Origin: JAEXOD01 sp963663265
Lineage (GTDB): Bacteria > Bacteroidota > Ignavibacteria > Ignavibacteriales > Melioribacteraceae
Assembly: GCA_963663265.2 (NCBI GenBank)
Contig: CAXXXM010000004.1
Span: 1-64,000 of the forward strand
Direction: 5' to 3'
DNA: 64,000 bases
Below are positions 41,989 through 51,171 of this stretch, piece after piece (positions within the stretch are counted from its first letter, which is position 1; the number at the start of each line of letters is the position of its first letter). Under the pieces are notes generated by a model. The model searched no databases, was not told where the DNA came from, and saw only the letters and a program-made list of their open reading frames with translations. The translations under genes and the position numbers were made by a program.

Positions 41989-42912
41989 TTATTGCCAAGG
42001 GAGTATAGTATTTAGTATTTCCATTTTATATTCAAACTCACCTCGTTCAATATTTCCCTTTAGTCCTTTTTCGTTATATTCCAACCAGCCAGCTTCTTTA
42101 GCAATTTCAACAGCACCATCTTTATCATTGTTTAATAACTTTGATATAATTTGAAGTTCAGTTTTGCTAAATGTTTTTGCTTCGCGTATATAATCATTAA
42201 AAGCTTCCCATACAATCGGGCACCATCTTTTTACTATTTCTGTTCCAATTATTGTAGCATACTCCCTAATTTCAAATTGAGCATGTCTATCCATTCGTAA
42301 TTCTAAAAAGTGTAAAAGATTATGTAAATCTATTTTCCAATAAGCTTCAGTATAGGTTGATAGAGGCAAGTCTTTTCGAGCCTGCTCTCTTGCAACACCT
42401 AATTCAATTCTTTTATCATAAATATTACGTGCCAATTTATGAAGATCATTTTCATCATTTGTTAAAGTTTCACCAATACTTAAATCGACATTTCCTTCAC
42501 TTCCTTGTTTATTCCATTTTGCCTGCATACGCCATTCTTCTTCAGTTGTAGTCTGCATACTATCAATTGCAATTGAATATCTTGTGGAATACTCATTTAC
42601 ACTTGCAGTACGGTGACGAATCCATTGCCTCCAGGTATCCATAGGAACTCGTATGTGTAATTTAATTTCACACATTTCAAGTGGTGAGGTGTGTCTATTT
42701 CGTAATAAATATCTAATTAATGATTTATCTTCATTTAGTTTTTTTGTCCCCTTTCCATAGGAAACTCTTGCAGCTTGTACAATTGATTCATCATTTCCCA
42801 TATAATCAACTACTCTTATAAAACCGTCATTCAACACATTAAAAGGTTTTCCTAATATCTCATCAATTTCCAAAGATGATTTTCTTTCAATTTGTTCAAA
42901 TTTATTTTCCAT
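41989..42912 (-). CDS. thyX: FAD-dependent thymidylate synthase ThyX
   Basis: ThyX makes dTMP from dUMP using methylene-tetrahydrofolate, FAD and NADPH. The defining motif RHRTASVNEYSTRY starts at residue 99. The flanking TSPLEMCEIKLHIRVPM and the C-terminal half with LPLSTYTEAYWKIDLHNLLHFLELRMD, DRHAQFEIREYA and RWCPIVWEAF support the full enzyme. At 307 aa it is longer than many ThyX proteins (about 220-260) because of an insert (about 120-150) and a C-terminal tail. It overlaps the glycerate kinase gene by 11 bp. Confidence 0.95.
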   Translation of the reverse strand: MENKFEQIERKSSLEIDEILGKPFNVLNDGFIRVVDYMGNDESIVQAARVSYGKGTKKLNEDKSLIRYLLRNRHTSPLEMCEIKLHIRVPMDTWRQWIRHRTASVNEYSTRYSIAIDSMQTTTEEEWRMQAKWNKQGSEGNVDLSIGETLTNDENDLHKLARNIYDKRIELGVAREQARKDLPLSTYTEAYWKIDLHNLLHFLELRMDRHAQFEIREYATIIGTEIVKRWCPIVWEAFNDYIREAKTFSKTELQIISKLLNNDKDGAVEIAKEAGWLEYNEKGLKGNIERGEFEYKMEILNTILPWQ

Positions 42913-44041
42913 TGTGTTCCTTTAAAATTTTTTCCACTATAAATTTACAGATAATACTAATCCCTTTATCAATATTTTTTATGGATTGCGAAATATTGCT
43001 AAAATAATCTTCTAAGCAAAAATACTCAATTTTTTTAACATTTTTTAGTTCATTCTTTTTCCCGCTAATAACAAAAATTGCCCTTGTACTTTTTTCTTTA
43101 AAATAATCAACTACAACGAAAGCTCCTTTCCCTAATTTACTTTGAAAATCATAACTTCCTTCACCAGTAATAATATAATCGGGATTTTTATCTTTAATTT
43201 TCAGCTGCTCCAGAATAAAATCCTTAGATTCAACTATTTCAGCACTAAAAAATAATTGAAGCCCCGCTGCTAATCCTCCTCCGGCACCGCTCAATTTTTG
43301 CCAAGTTGTTTCACTTACATTCAATAAATTAAGTATATTAATAAATCCATCTTCAAAATGTTGTAAATCTTGTTCCTTTATCCCCTTTTGCAACCCAAAA
43401 CAATAAGTAGCCCCCTCTTTACCTAAAAGAGAATTATTAACATCTGCAACCACTTTAATCTTATAACTTAAATCAGGTTTTGTCCATTCAATTTTTTCAA
43501 TTCTTTTATAATCAAAAGGGATAACATTTACATTGTTCAAATTAATTAAAGTTTTGATATCAAAATACTTGCAAACACCAATACCAAAGTCGTTAGTTGA
43601 AGTCCCCCCTATTCCTAAAACAACCGTATTAAATAAATGATTATTTTTTTTATTATAATCATTTAGTTTTTCAAATAATTCTCCTATTCCATATGTCGTA
43701 AAACTGTAAGGATCTCTTTCATTTTCTTTGAGTAACTTAACACCAACAACATCCGCACTTTCAACATAACAAGTTTTCGATTTTATATCAATACCAACCG
43801 GAACTTCAATTTTTGAATCCCCAAATAAAGAAGCAACTAAAAAGCTAACTTCAGTCAGATTATAGTGATATTTACAGGTTTCTAAAAAACCATCTCCACC
43901 ATCGGTAAGTGGGTATAACTGAATATCAATTGGATAATTAGAAGGTAAATAACTTAAAATATCATTTTTAATTAGTCTGCTAACCTCAACAGAACTAATA
44001 CACTCTTTAAAGCTGTTTGGAGCTATTAAAATTGAATTCAT
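42902..44041 (-). CDS. glycerate kinase
   Basis: The 379 aa protein is of the GarK/GlxK family: ILIAPNSFKECISSVEVSRL at the start, PLTDGGDGFLETC, ADVVGVKLL, VVLGIGGTSTNDFGIGV, SGAGGGLAAGLQLFFSA and ITGEGSYDFQSKLGKG. These enzymes phosphorylate D-glycerate to 2-phosphoglycerate and occur in serine-cycle-like, glyoxylate or sugar-acid pathways. No other gene of those paths is adjacent. It follows the HIT gene's region on the same strand with a 5 bp gap and overlaps thyX by 11 bp. Confidence 0.93.
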   Translation of the reverse strand: MNSILIAPNSFKECISSVEVSRLIKNDILSYLPSNYPIDIQLYPLTDGGDGFLETCKYHYNLTEVSFLVASLFGDSKIEVPVGIDIKSKTCYVESADVVGVKLLKENERDPYSFTTYGIGELFEKLNDYNKKNNHLFNTVVLGIGGTSTNDFGIGVCKYFDIKTLINLNNVNVIPFDYKRIEKIEWTKPDLSYKIKVVADVNNSLLGKEGATYCFGLQKGIKEQDLQHFEDGFINILNLLNVSETTWQKLSGAGGGLAAGLQLFFSAEIVESKDFILEQLKIKDKNPDYIITGEGSYDFQSKLGKGAFVVVDYFKEKSTRAIFVISGKKNELKNVKKIEYFCLEDYFSNISQSIKNIDKGISIICKFIVEKILKEHNGK

Positions 44042-44046
44042 TAAAA

Positions 44047-44550
44047 CTAATTTTCTAATTCCTCAAATGCTGTTAATAGTTGTTTTTTAATTTCCAACAA
44101 ATCACTTGAAATAACTTTTACTTCTCCAATAGCCGGCATAAAATTAATATCACCAATCCATCGGGGAACAATATGAAAATGTAAATGTTGGTCAATGCCG
44201 GCTCCGGCAGCCTTTCCCAAATTTGCTCCAACATTAAAGCCTTGTGGTTTCATAGCTATGCTTAATGCTTTTGTACACAATTTAATTAATTTCATTATTT
44301 CAATTTCTTCTTCATCAGTAAGTAATTGAATATCGCATAAATGCCTTTTGGGAATAACCATCAAATGACCACTATTGTATGGATATAAATTAAGCATAAC
44401 AAAACAGTCTTTACCATTATATACTATTTGAGAATCATCTGTCTTATAGCTCTCAAAATCACAATTACAAAAAACACATCCCTCATTTTCTTTTTTATCT
44501 TTAAACGATTGAATGTATAAACTTCTCCAAGGCGAGTATAAATTGTCCAT
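44047..44550 (-). CDS. HIT-domain nucleotide hydrolase
   Basis: I start the gene at the ATG at 44550 because MDNLYSPWRSLYIQSF is the usual HIT-family opening and a GGGAAAA lies just upstream. Upstream of 44562 the sequence forms the terminator of the EF-G-like gene. The 167 aa protein has two cysteines CVFCNCDFES near the N-terminus (zinc-type), VIPKRHLCDI and the histidine triad IDQHLHFHIVPRW. HIT proteins of this type hydrolyse dinucleoside polyphosphates or AMP conjugates. It precedes the glycerate kinase gene by 5 bp. Confidence 0.9.
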   Translation of the reverse strand: MDNLYSPWRSLYIQSFKDKKENEGCVFCNCDFESYKTDDSQIVYNGKDCFVMLNLYPYNSGHLMVIPKRHLCDIQLLTDEEEIEIMKLIKLCTKALSIAMKPQGFNVGANLGKAAGAGIDQHLHFHIVPRWIGDINFMPAIGEVKVISSDLLEIKKQLLTAFEELEN

Positions 44551-44564
44551 ATATTTTCCCATAC

Positions 44565-44592
44565 AAAAAAGGCGGTTATAAACCGCCTTTTT
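44565..44592 (-). terminator. terminator between EF-G-like gene and HIT gene
   Basis: A 7 bp GC-rich stem GGCGGTT/AACCGCC with a 3-base loop, flanked by A and T runs, sits 5 bp after the EF-G-like stop and is followed by T6 on the minus strand. The HIT start codon comes only about 14 bp later, so HIT expression needs read-through or its own promoter inside the upstream gene. Confidence 0.9.
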
Positions 44593-44596
44593 CAGT

Positions 44597-46690
44597 TTAT
44601 TGATCTTCTTCTTTCGATTTCTTGTATTCTTCAATAATTTTTGCTTCAACATCTTTTGGTACTTCTTCATAATGTGAAAATTCACTATGATGAGAACCTT
44701 TACCGGAAGTTAAACTTCTTAATAATGTTGAATATTTATAAAGTTCTGATAATGGAACTAATGCTTTTATTACTTGGAAAGAACCAGCTGAATCCATACC
44801 AAGAATTTTACCGCGACGTGATGAAATATCACCCATAACGTCACCCATAAATTCTTCTGGAACTTTAATTGTAACAGTTTCAATTGGTTCCAAAATAACT
44901 GGTTTAGCATCTAAGAACCCTTTTTTGAATGCTTGAGAAGCAGCAATTTTGAAAGAAACTTCATCAGAATCAACATCATGGTACGAACCAAAATGTAAAG
45001 TAGCTCTAATATCAATTACTTTACTTCCGGTTAAAATACCTTTAACCATTATTTCTTTTAAGCCTTTTTCAACAGCAGGAATAAATCTGCCAGGAACAAC
45101 ACCACCAACAATGGCATCAACAAATTCAAATCCTTCTCCACGTGGTTTTGGTTCTAATTTTAAAACAACATGTCCATACTGACCGCGACCACCTGATTGT
45201 TTTTTATGCTTATATTCAGCGTTTTCACAAATTCCTTTGATTGTTTCACGATAAGGAATTCTTGGCTCAATTAAATCTACTTCTACTTTATATCTTTCTC
45301 TTAACATTTTTGTAGCTAATGCTAACTGTAATTCACCTTGACCGGAAATAATTGTTTGGCTTAATTCAGGATCAAATTGAACTGTTAATGTAGGATCTTC
45401 TTCATGAGCAGTATGTAAACCACTTGAAATTTTATCTTCATCCCCTTTTGCTTTTGGTTGAACAGCAGCTCTAATAACAGGTTCAGGGAAATTAATTTCA
45501 GGTAATACAACCATTAAATTTTTTGAGGTTATTGTGTTGTTTGTATGTGTATCTTTCAACTTAACAACTGCACCAATATCACCGGCAAATAATTTTGCAA
45601 CGTCTTTTCTGTTCTTTCCATTAGTAACAGAAAGCTGACCCATACGTTCGGTTTTATTTCTTGATGTGTTTTCTAAATCTAAACCTACTGTAACACTACC
45701 GGAAAAAACCTTAAAGTATGATAATTCACCAACGTGTTGCGATGATAATGATTTAAATACGAATAAACATGTTTCACCTTTAGGGTCACATGGTAATTCA
45801 ATTTCTTGATTTTTGTCTTTTAAAATTGCTTTCTTTGGACCTACTTCAGCAGGATTAGGGAAATATTTAACTGCAAAGTTCAAAAAGTTAACTAATCCAA
45901 CGCCTTTTGAAGTAGAAGCGGCAAATGCTGGAATCAAACTGCGGGTTACAATAGCTTTTTTCAAACCTTTTGTAAAGCTTTCATCATCCAAAGTACCTTC
46001 TTCTAAGAATTTATCTAACAATTCTTCATCTGATTCAGCAATTTTTTCAATAAGAATGCTTCTTAATTCATCTGCTTTATCTTTTAAGTTTGCAGGAATA
46101 TCCATTTCTGTATATTTCTTTGATGCTGCATCTTCAAATTTGTATAGTTTCATTGTAGTTAAATCAACTACGCCATTAACATTTGCACCTTCTGATTCAG
46201 GAAAAGTAACAACAGTAACATCATTACTCAGTTTATCTTTACATTTTTCTATTGTTTCTTCAAACTTTGAATGCTCATTATCAATTTTATTTATTAAAAC
46301 TGCAGAAGCTAATTGATTTTCTTTTACTAACGCCCAGTTAGTTTCTGTTCCAACTTCAATACCTTCAGCACTTTTAATAACTGCAACTGCTGTATCAACA
46401 ATGTGCAAACTGGAAATAACTTGTCCCACTAAATCGGCATAACCAGGTGCATCAATTACGTTAACTTTTGTATTGTTCCATTCAACATTTAATGGTGTAG
46501 CAACAATTGAAAATTGCTTTTCGATTTCGTTTGCTGTGTAATCGGAAGTAGTATTTCCTTCTTCAACCTTACCAATTCTATTAATTTCCCCTGTTAAATA
46601 AAGTAAGTATTCGGATATAGAAGTTTTTCCACTTCCGCCGTGTCCAATTAAAGCAATATTCCTTATTGCATCGGTTTGATATTCTTTCAA
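44597..46690 (-). CDS. EF-G-like translational GTPase paralogue
   Basis: The 697 aa protein spans all five EF-G domains but departs from canonical EF-G in its GTPase motifs. G1 is GHGGSGKTS (16-24) in place of AHIDAGKT. The switch 2 segment is DAPGYADL (80-87), with Tyr84 at the position of the catalytic His. G4 is NKID (134-137). Domain IV and V segments (HKKQSGGRGQYGHVVLKLEP, and FMGDVMGDISSRRGKILGMD) are conserved. Such EF-G-like proteins occur beside a true EF-G in many bacteria. The role is unclear: a ribosome-recycling or stress-linked form is possible. No ribosomal protein genes are adjacent, which supports paralogue status. Confidence 0.88.
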   Translation of the reverse strand: MKEYQTDAIRNIALIGHGGSGKTSISEYLLYLTGEINRIGKVEEGNTTSDYTANEIEKQFSIVATPLNVEWNNTKVNVIDAPGYADLVGQVISSLHIVDTAVAVIKSAEGIEVGTETNWALVKENQLASAVLINKIDNEHSKFEETIEKCKDKLSNDVTVVTFPESEGANVNGVVDLTTMKLYKFEDAASKKYTEMDIPANLKDKADELRSILIEKIAESDEELLDKFLEEGTLDDESFTKGLKKAIVTRSLIPAFAASTSKGVGLVNFLNFAVKYFPNPAEVGPKKAILKDKNQEIELPCDPKGETCLFVFKSLSSQHVGELSYFKVFSGSVTVGLDLENTSRNKTERMGQLSVTNGKNRKDVAKLFAGDIGAVVKLKDTHTNNTITSKNLMVVLPEINFPEPVIRAAVQPKAKGDEDKISSGLHTAHEEDPTLTVQFDPELSQTIISGQGELQLALATKMLRERYKVEVDLIEPRIPYRETIKGICENAEYKHKKQSGGRGQYGHVVLKLEPKPRGEGFEFVDAIVGGVVPGRFIPAVEKGLKEIMVKGILTGSKVIDIRATLHFGSYHDVDSDEVSFKIAASQAFKKGFLDAKPVILEPIETVTIKVPEEFMGDVMGDISSRRGKILGMDSAGSFQVIKALVPLSELYKYSTLLRSLTSGKGSHHSEFSHYEEVPKDVEAKIIEEYKKSKEEDQ

Positions 46691-46721
46691 TTTTCCTCCA
46701 TCTCTATAATACTATCTATTA

Positions 46722-47102
46722 TTAATTTTCTTTCAGTTTAGTTAGAAAAGCCATAACACCTTTTTGTATAGATGACAAATTCTTAATTAATTTGATTATT
46801 GGATTTGCTGGTTTAATATCACCTTTAAAGCTAATAAATGAGGCAACTCTATCTTTTACTGAGGTTGTAAAATTTTCAATTTGATACAGCTTCCTTTCTA
46901 AATCAGTAGTAAGAATATTTATCTTTTCAGTTGCCTCATCTAAATTTTCTAATACAGGCAAAGTCTTTTCTACTAACTTGTGAATATCTGACTGCATAAT
47001 ACTTATAGTTTCTGTAATTTTTCTTAAAGCCAAAATGCCGTAAAAACACAACACAGCCGCCATAATAATCAATAAAACCAAAGCATAACTTACAAGATCC
47101 AT
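46722..47102 (-). CDS. DUF948-like membrane protein with coiled coil
   Basis: The 126 aa protein has one N-terminal membrane helix (about 4-26, YALVLLIIMAAVLCFYGILA) followed by a long heptad-like region (IMQSDIHKLVEKTLPVLENL, EKINILTTDLERKLYQI). The pattern fits DUF948-type proteins, which are often next to YtxH proteins, as here. The function is not established; an envelope-stress role is often assumed for this pair. It is 5 bp after the YtxH gene on the same strand and 31 bp before the EF-G-like gene. Confidence 0.75.
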   Translation of the reverse strand: MDLVSYALVLLIIMAAVLCFYGILALRKITETISIMQSDIHKLVEKTLPVLENLDEATEKINILTTDLERKLYQIENFTTSVKDRVASFISFKGDIKPANPIIKLIKNLSSIQKGVMAFLTKLKEN

Positions 47103-47107
47103 ATTTT

Positions 47108-47524
47108 TTATGCTTCCTGTTCTGCTTTATATGTTTCTAAACCGGCTTTGACTGCATTTTTAATTTTTTCCGCTTCTTTTCCAATTTTCGATTTTCCATC
47201 TTCAACATAATCGCCAGCTTTTCCTTTTGCTTCAGAAAACATTTTTTCTGCTTCATTAGTAAGCTTTTCAACCTTATCTTTTACTTCTGCAACTAATTCT
47301 TCAGATTTCTTCTTCCCATCATTTATTAAAGTATTAGTTTTGTCTTTTGCATCTGCTAAAAAATCTTCGGCATCTTCTAAAAATTCTTGCGAGCGATGTT
47401 TAATATCGCCTCTTAATTCTTTGCCGGTCTTTGGAGCAAATAACAAAGCAATTATTGAACCAACTGCTGCACCGGTTAAAAAGCCAATAATTAAACCTTT
47501 TCCTAAACCATTATCATCCGACAT
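47108..47524 (-). CDS. YtxH-domain protein
   Basis: The 138 aa protein has a Gly-rich N-terminal helix (GKGLIIGFLTGAAVGSIIALLFAPKTGKELR), the YtxH signature, followed by a long amphipathic lysine/glutamate coiled coil with 11-residue-like periodicity (KDKVEKLTNEAEKMFSEAKG, AGDYVEDGKSKIGKEAEK). Such tails resemble LEA-type or apolipoprotein-like helices. YtxH genes often respond to stress in Firmicutes; the role here is unknown. It forms a two-gene unit with the DUF948-like gene. Confidence 0.85.
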   Translation of the reverse strand: MSDDNGLGKGLIIGFLTGAAVGSIIALLFAPKTGKELRGDIKHRSQEFLEDAEDFLADAKDKTNTLINDGKKKSEELVAEVKDKVEKLTNEAEKMFSEAKGKAGDYVEDGKSKIGKEAEKIKNAVKAGLETYKAEQEA

Positions 47525-47622
47525 ATCAACCTCAACTTGTTTATTAATGTTATAGCAAAATACTAATAGATAATTCTAAAATCAAGCTATAACTGTCTTA
47601 TTAAATTTATTAATTTCATTAT

Positions 47623-48876
47623 TTATTTCATGTTTTTTACTATTTCTTTTCCAAATTCCGAGCATTTTACTTCTCTTGCTCCTTCTAACAAACGAGCAAA
47701 ATCATATGTAACTACTTTGCTTTCTATGGTTAACTGCATTGCATCTTCAATTAGTTGTGCAGCTTCTTTCCAACCCAAATATTCAAGCATCATTACTCCA
47801 CTTAAAATTACCGAACCGGGATTTACTTTATCCAAGCCTGCATACTTTGGTGCAGTTCCATGAGTTGCTTCAAATACTGCGTAATGATAACTTATATTTG
47901 CACCCGGGGCAATACCTAAACCACCAACTTGAGCAGCACATGCATCAGATAAATAATCCCCGTTTAAATTTGGGGTAGCTAAAACTTCATATTCTGACGG
48001 ACGTAATAAAACTTGCTGGAACATACTATCAGCAATTCGATCTTTAATAACTATCTTTCCGGCTGGTTGAACACCATCATATTCTTTATATAATTCATCT
48101 TCAGTAATTGTCTGTTCAGCAAAATATGTTTTTGCGGTTTCGTATCCCCAATCCTTAAAACTGCCTTCAGTAAATTTCATTATGTTCCCTTTGTGAACCA
48201 ATGTAACACTTTTTTTATTATTATCTATTGCGTATTGTATTGCTTTTTTTACCAACCTTTCAGAACCAAATTTACTCATTGGTTTTATTCCAATACCCGA
48301 TTCAACAAGAATTTTTTTTCCAAAATTTGAATTAATAAATTCTATTAGTTTTACTGCTTCCTCTGAATTTGATTTAAATTCAATTCCTGCATAAACATCT
48401 TCAGTATTTTCTCTAAAAATTACAACGTCTAAATCTTCTGGTCTTTTTACAGGGCTGGGTGTTCCATTGTAATATTTAACAGGTCTAACACACGCAAACA
48501 GATCCAATATTTGTCGCAATGCTACATTTAGACTTCTTATACCTCCACCAACAGGAGTGGTTAACGGACCTTTAATTGCTACAATATACTCCTTAATCGC
48601 TTCTATTGTTTCATCAGGCAGCCAAGTATTATCGCCATAAACGTCAACAGCCTTTTCACCTGCATAAACTTCCATCCATGCAATTTTTCTCTTGCCTTTA
48701 TACGCTTTTTCAACAGCTGCATCTAAAACTAATTTGGATGCCGCCCATATATCAGGACCAATTCCATCTCCTTCAATAAATGGAATTATTGGATTATCAG
48801 GTACTAATAACTTTTCGTTTACAACCTCTATTTTTTTTCCGTTAGTAGGAACTGTGATTTTGTTGAAGTTTTTCAT
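47623..48876 (-). CDS. icd: NADP-dependent isocitrate dehydrogenase
   Basis: Icd oxidises isocitrate to 2-oxoglutarate in the TCA cycle. The 417 aa protein aligns over its length with the E. coli-type enzyme: IPFIEGDGIGPDIW, GPLTTPVGGGIRSLNVALRQ (the phosphorylation-site serine region), VVIFRENTEDVYAGIE, VTLVHKGNIMKFTEG, and LNGDYLSDACAAQVGGLGIAPG. The HGTAPKYAGLDKVNPGSVIL segment has the Lys-Tyr pair that marks NADP preference. The start lies 2 bp after the corrected end of the flippase gene, with CAGGAG inside that gene as ribosome site. Confidence 0.96.
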   Translation of the reverse strand: MKNFNKITVPTNGKKIEVVNEKLLVPDNPIIPFIEGDGIGPDIWAASKLVLDAAVEKAYKGKRKIAWMEVYAGEKAVDVYGDNTWLPDETIEAIKEYIVAIKGPLTTPVGGGIRSLNVALRQILDLFACVRPVKYYNGTPSPVKRPEDLDVVIFRENTEDVYAGIEFKSNSEEAVKLIEFINSNFGKKILVESGIGIKPMSKFGSERLVKKAIQYAIDNNKKSVTLVHKGNIMKFTEGSFKDWGYETAKTYFAEQTITEDELYKEYDGVQPAGKIVIKDRIADSMFQQVLLRPSEYEVLATPNLNGDYLSDACAAQVGGLGIAPGANISYHYAVFEATHGTAPKYAGLDKVNPGSVILSGVMMLEYLGWKEAAQLIEDAMQLTIESKVVTYDFARLLEGAREVKCSEFGKEIVKNMK

Positions 48877-48878
48877 TT

Positions 48879-49836
48879 TTACTCCTGTTTTTCTTCTTTA
48901 ATTTCGCCATATTTTTTTTGATATCCAAACAAATGAACAATTCCCACCAACAAAGCAAACCATAAGGTAACTGTTCTGATAATAAATGTTGAAGCAAGAG
49001 CTGCCTCATTACTGAATCCGTTTTTTTGCTAACAAGAAAGTCAAAGAACCTTCTGTCACTCCTAAACCACCGGGGAGCATTGTTACCGACCCAATAATTG
49101 TTGAAAATGAATAAACAAATACTGGAAAAAGTAACGAAACAAATTCATCGAAATTGTATAGAGTAAAATAGAATCCTAAACATTCAAACATCCAAGCAAC
49201 TAAGCTAAATAAAACCATCAAAACAAGCGGTTCAACTTTTAATAAGCTATAAGAACTTTCGTATGCGTCATGTAATTTGTTTAACTGCTTATTAATAAAT
49301 TTAATTTTACCAAATAAATCAATAATTTTTAACGATGCTCTCTTATTACTCAATACAAGTACTAAAGTAATAAACACAGCACCGACAGTTAAAGTTGCAC
49401 CTATACCATAATTATATGTAACGGCTCCAACTAAAGATAATAATACTAATGATAAAAAGTCTGTAACTCGTTCAACAAAAATAATTGGAGCTGTTTTACT
49501 AATTGGAATACCCGTATTCTTTTTTAACATATAAGATTTTAACACCTCTCCCATTTTACCTGGTGTTAAACTCATTGCTAAACCCGACATAAAAATTGAA
49601 AACGACAATTTAATGGGAATGTCAATCTTAAGCTTTTTTACATAATAATGCCATTTGAAAAAGCGGGATACATAATTTAGATAGGATAATAATAAAAGAA
49701 GTGGTAAAAATTTCCAATTGAATGATTTTAGTGTTTGCAGAAGAAAATTTATGTCAGTAAAAATTGATAAAGCAAGATATATTAAAACAGCAACCCCCAA
49801 TACTATAAATAAATTCTTTTTTATCTTGCTAATCAT
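48879..49836 (-). CDS. lysylphosphatidylglycerol synthase-type flippase, one frameshift
   Basis: The protein has about eight membrane helices and the conserved features of the UPF0104/AglD-like flippase family: SRFFKWHYYVKKL, FMSGLAMSLTPGKMGEVLKSY, IIFVERVTD and TMLPGGLGVTEGSLTFLLA. The frame ends at 49009 after an out-of-frame KKRIQ. A T7 run at 49021-49027 carries one base too many; with six, it continues as NGFSNEAALASTFIIRTVTL, then LLVGIVHLFGYQKKYGE and a TAA at 48879, giving about 318 aa. The corrected part contains the expected last membrane helix, so the frameshift is probably a sequencing error. The start overlaps maf by 8 bp. Relatives move lipid-linked precursors; the substrate is unknown. 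Confidence 0.82.
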
Positions 49837-50413
49837 CTAAGTCAATTTCCCTCAATTTTTTATAAAGTTTATGAAGTGGAAGTCCAACTACATTATAATA
49901 ACATCCATTTATTTTTTCAATAAAAACGGCTCCATAATCATCTTGAATTCCGTAAGCTCCGGCTTTATCCATTGGACTACCTGAAGCTATATAAAGTAAT
50001 ATCTCTTCTTTTTCAAGCTTTCTAAAAGTTACCTGAGTAGTTTCATACTCAACAATCGTTTTATTGTTACGACTATTAAATATTGCAAATCCTGTATAAA
50101 CTATATGAGTATTGCCACTCAATCTGCTTAAAATTGCTTCTGCATCTGCTTTATCGACCGGTTTACCAATAATCTCGTTATTTAAAACTACAATAGTATC
50201 AGCAGTTATAATTATACCTTCTTTAATTATACTTTTTGCAGCATTGAGTTTTTCAGTTGATAAACGTAATACAGTTGAAAGAGGACTTTCTCCAGGAATT
50301 AATGATTCATTAATATCAACAGAAAAGGTCTCAAAATTAAGATTTAGGATTTTTAAAAGTTGTTTCCTACGAGGTGATTGAGAGGCTAAATACAGGGGTA
50401 AATCGTGAAACAT
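49829..50413 (-). CDS. maf: Maf-family nucleoside triphosphate pyrophosphatase
   Basis: The 194 aa protein has the Maf motifs LYLASQSPRRKQLLKILN (phosphate-binding SxSPRR), ADTIVVLNNEIIGKPVDKADA, LSGNTHIVYTGFAI, DKAGAYGIQDDYGAVFIEKI and GCYYNVVGLPLHKL. Maf proteins hydrolyse dTTP, UTP and modified pyrimidine or m7G nucleotides, and overexpression can block septation. The start lies 34 bp downstream of the small secreted protein gene on the same strand, and its end overlaps the flippase gene. Confidence 0.95.
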   Translation of the reverse strand: MFHDLPLYLASQSPRRKQLLKILNLNFETFSVDINESLIPGESPLSTVLRLSTEKLNAAKSIIKEGIIITADTIVVLNNEIIGKPVDKADAEAILSRLSGNTHIVYTGFAIFNSRNNKTIVEYETTQVTFRKLEKEEILLYIASGSPMDKAGAYGIQDDYGAVFIEKINGCYYNVVGLPLHKLYKKLREIDLDD

Positions 50414-50447
50414 ATATAATAGAACTCAATAAAAGAATAAAACTTAA

Positions 50448-50858
50448 CTATCTAAATAATGCTTTAATACTACCCCAAGTTCTTTTGACACTTGAAACGC
50501 TACCATGTGTAACAGTAACTTCACTTGAATATGATTCTTTGCCATCATAATCAACTAATTTTAACCTGTAAATGTATACAGCCTCACTCGATTTGTAAGC
50601 ACAATCATCAGTATATGTATAAGTAGAATTATTCCCTTTACAGTTAACGGTTGCTATTTCAATATAGCTGCTTACTGGTGTTTTGCGTTCAACAGTAAAA
50701 TTTTTCAAACTTGTTTCTTGAGCTGTTTGCCAGTCAAGAACTATGCTGTCTCCATTGCTGCGTCCATGGAAATATGAAATGAACGCCCCTGCAAACATTA
50801 CTGATATTTGCGTAATCAAAAATATTACTAAACCGGATATTATTATTTTTCTATTCAT
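50448..50858 (-). CDS. small exported protein with one fibronectin-like domain
   Basis: From the ATG at 50858 the protein is 136 aa, with a signal or anchor helix (IIISGLVIFLITQISVMFAGAF). The rest is one fibronectin-like beta domain: SIVLDWQTAQETSLKNFTVE, then YIYRLKLVDYDGKESYSSEV. The same domain is found in the M14 peptidase of this window just before its T9SS tail. Here the sorting domain is missing and the chain ends in a basic tail (VKRTWGSIKALFR). It may stay at the inner membrane or periplasm. The frame could extend upstream to 50894 but without a ribosome site. Confidence 0.68.
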   Translation of the reverse strand: MNRKIIISGLVIFLITQISVMFAGAFISYFHGRSNGDSIVLDWQTAQETSLKNFTVERKTPVSSYIEIATVNCKGNNSTYTYTDDCAYKSSEAVYIYRLKLVDYDGKESYSSEVTVTHGSVSSVKRTWGSIKALFR

Positions 50859-51165
50859 GGTGTTCAATATATCACTTATGGTAAAAAATGTCAAGTTTAT
50901 TTTAAGTAAAATTTTTGAGTTTGTGATGTAGGATACAATTAGAATTTATAAGGAGTTGCGGTATTTAATAGCAAAGAGAGAATCCAAATTTTATAACATA
51001 ATAAGCTAAAAGATTGATAACAGTTTATTAAAATTAATAGCATAAAGGAATTATGAAGAAGGGATACTGCAATTAAAATATAATATAAAAATCACTTCAC
51101 AACCTTGATTTTAGAAATCGTTTAATATATATTGATTCCTGTTATTACAATATTTTGCAATAGCA
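50859..51165. other. non-coding stretch upstream of the cobalamin riboswitch
   Basis: About 300 bp of AT-rich sequence with no credible gene. It must contain the divergent promoters for the small exported protein (minus) and for the riboswitch-metE transcript (plus). I see no convincing consensus promoter and no repeat from the other intergenic families. Confidence 0.5.
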
Positions 51166-51171
51166 TAATTG

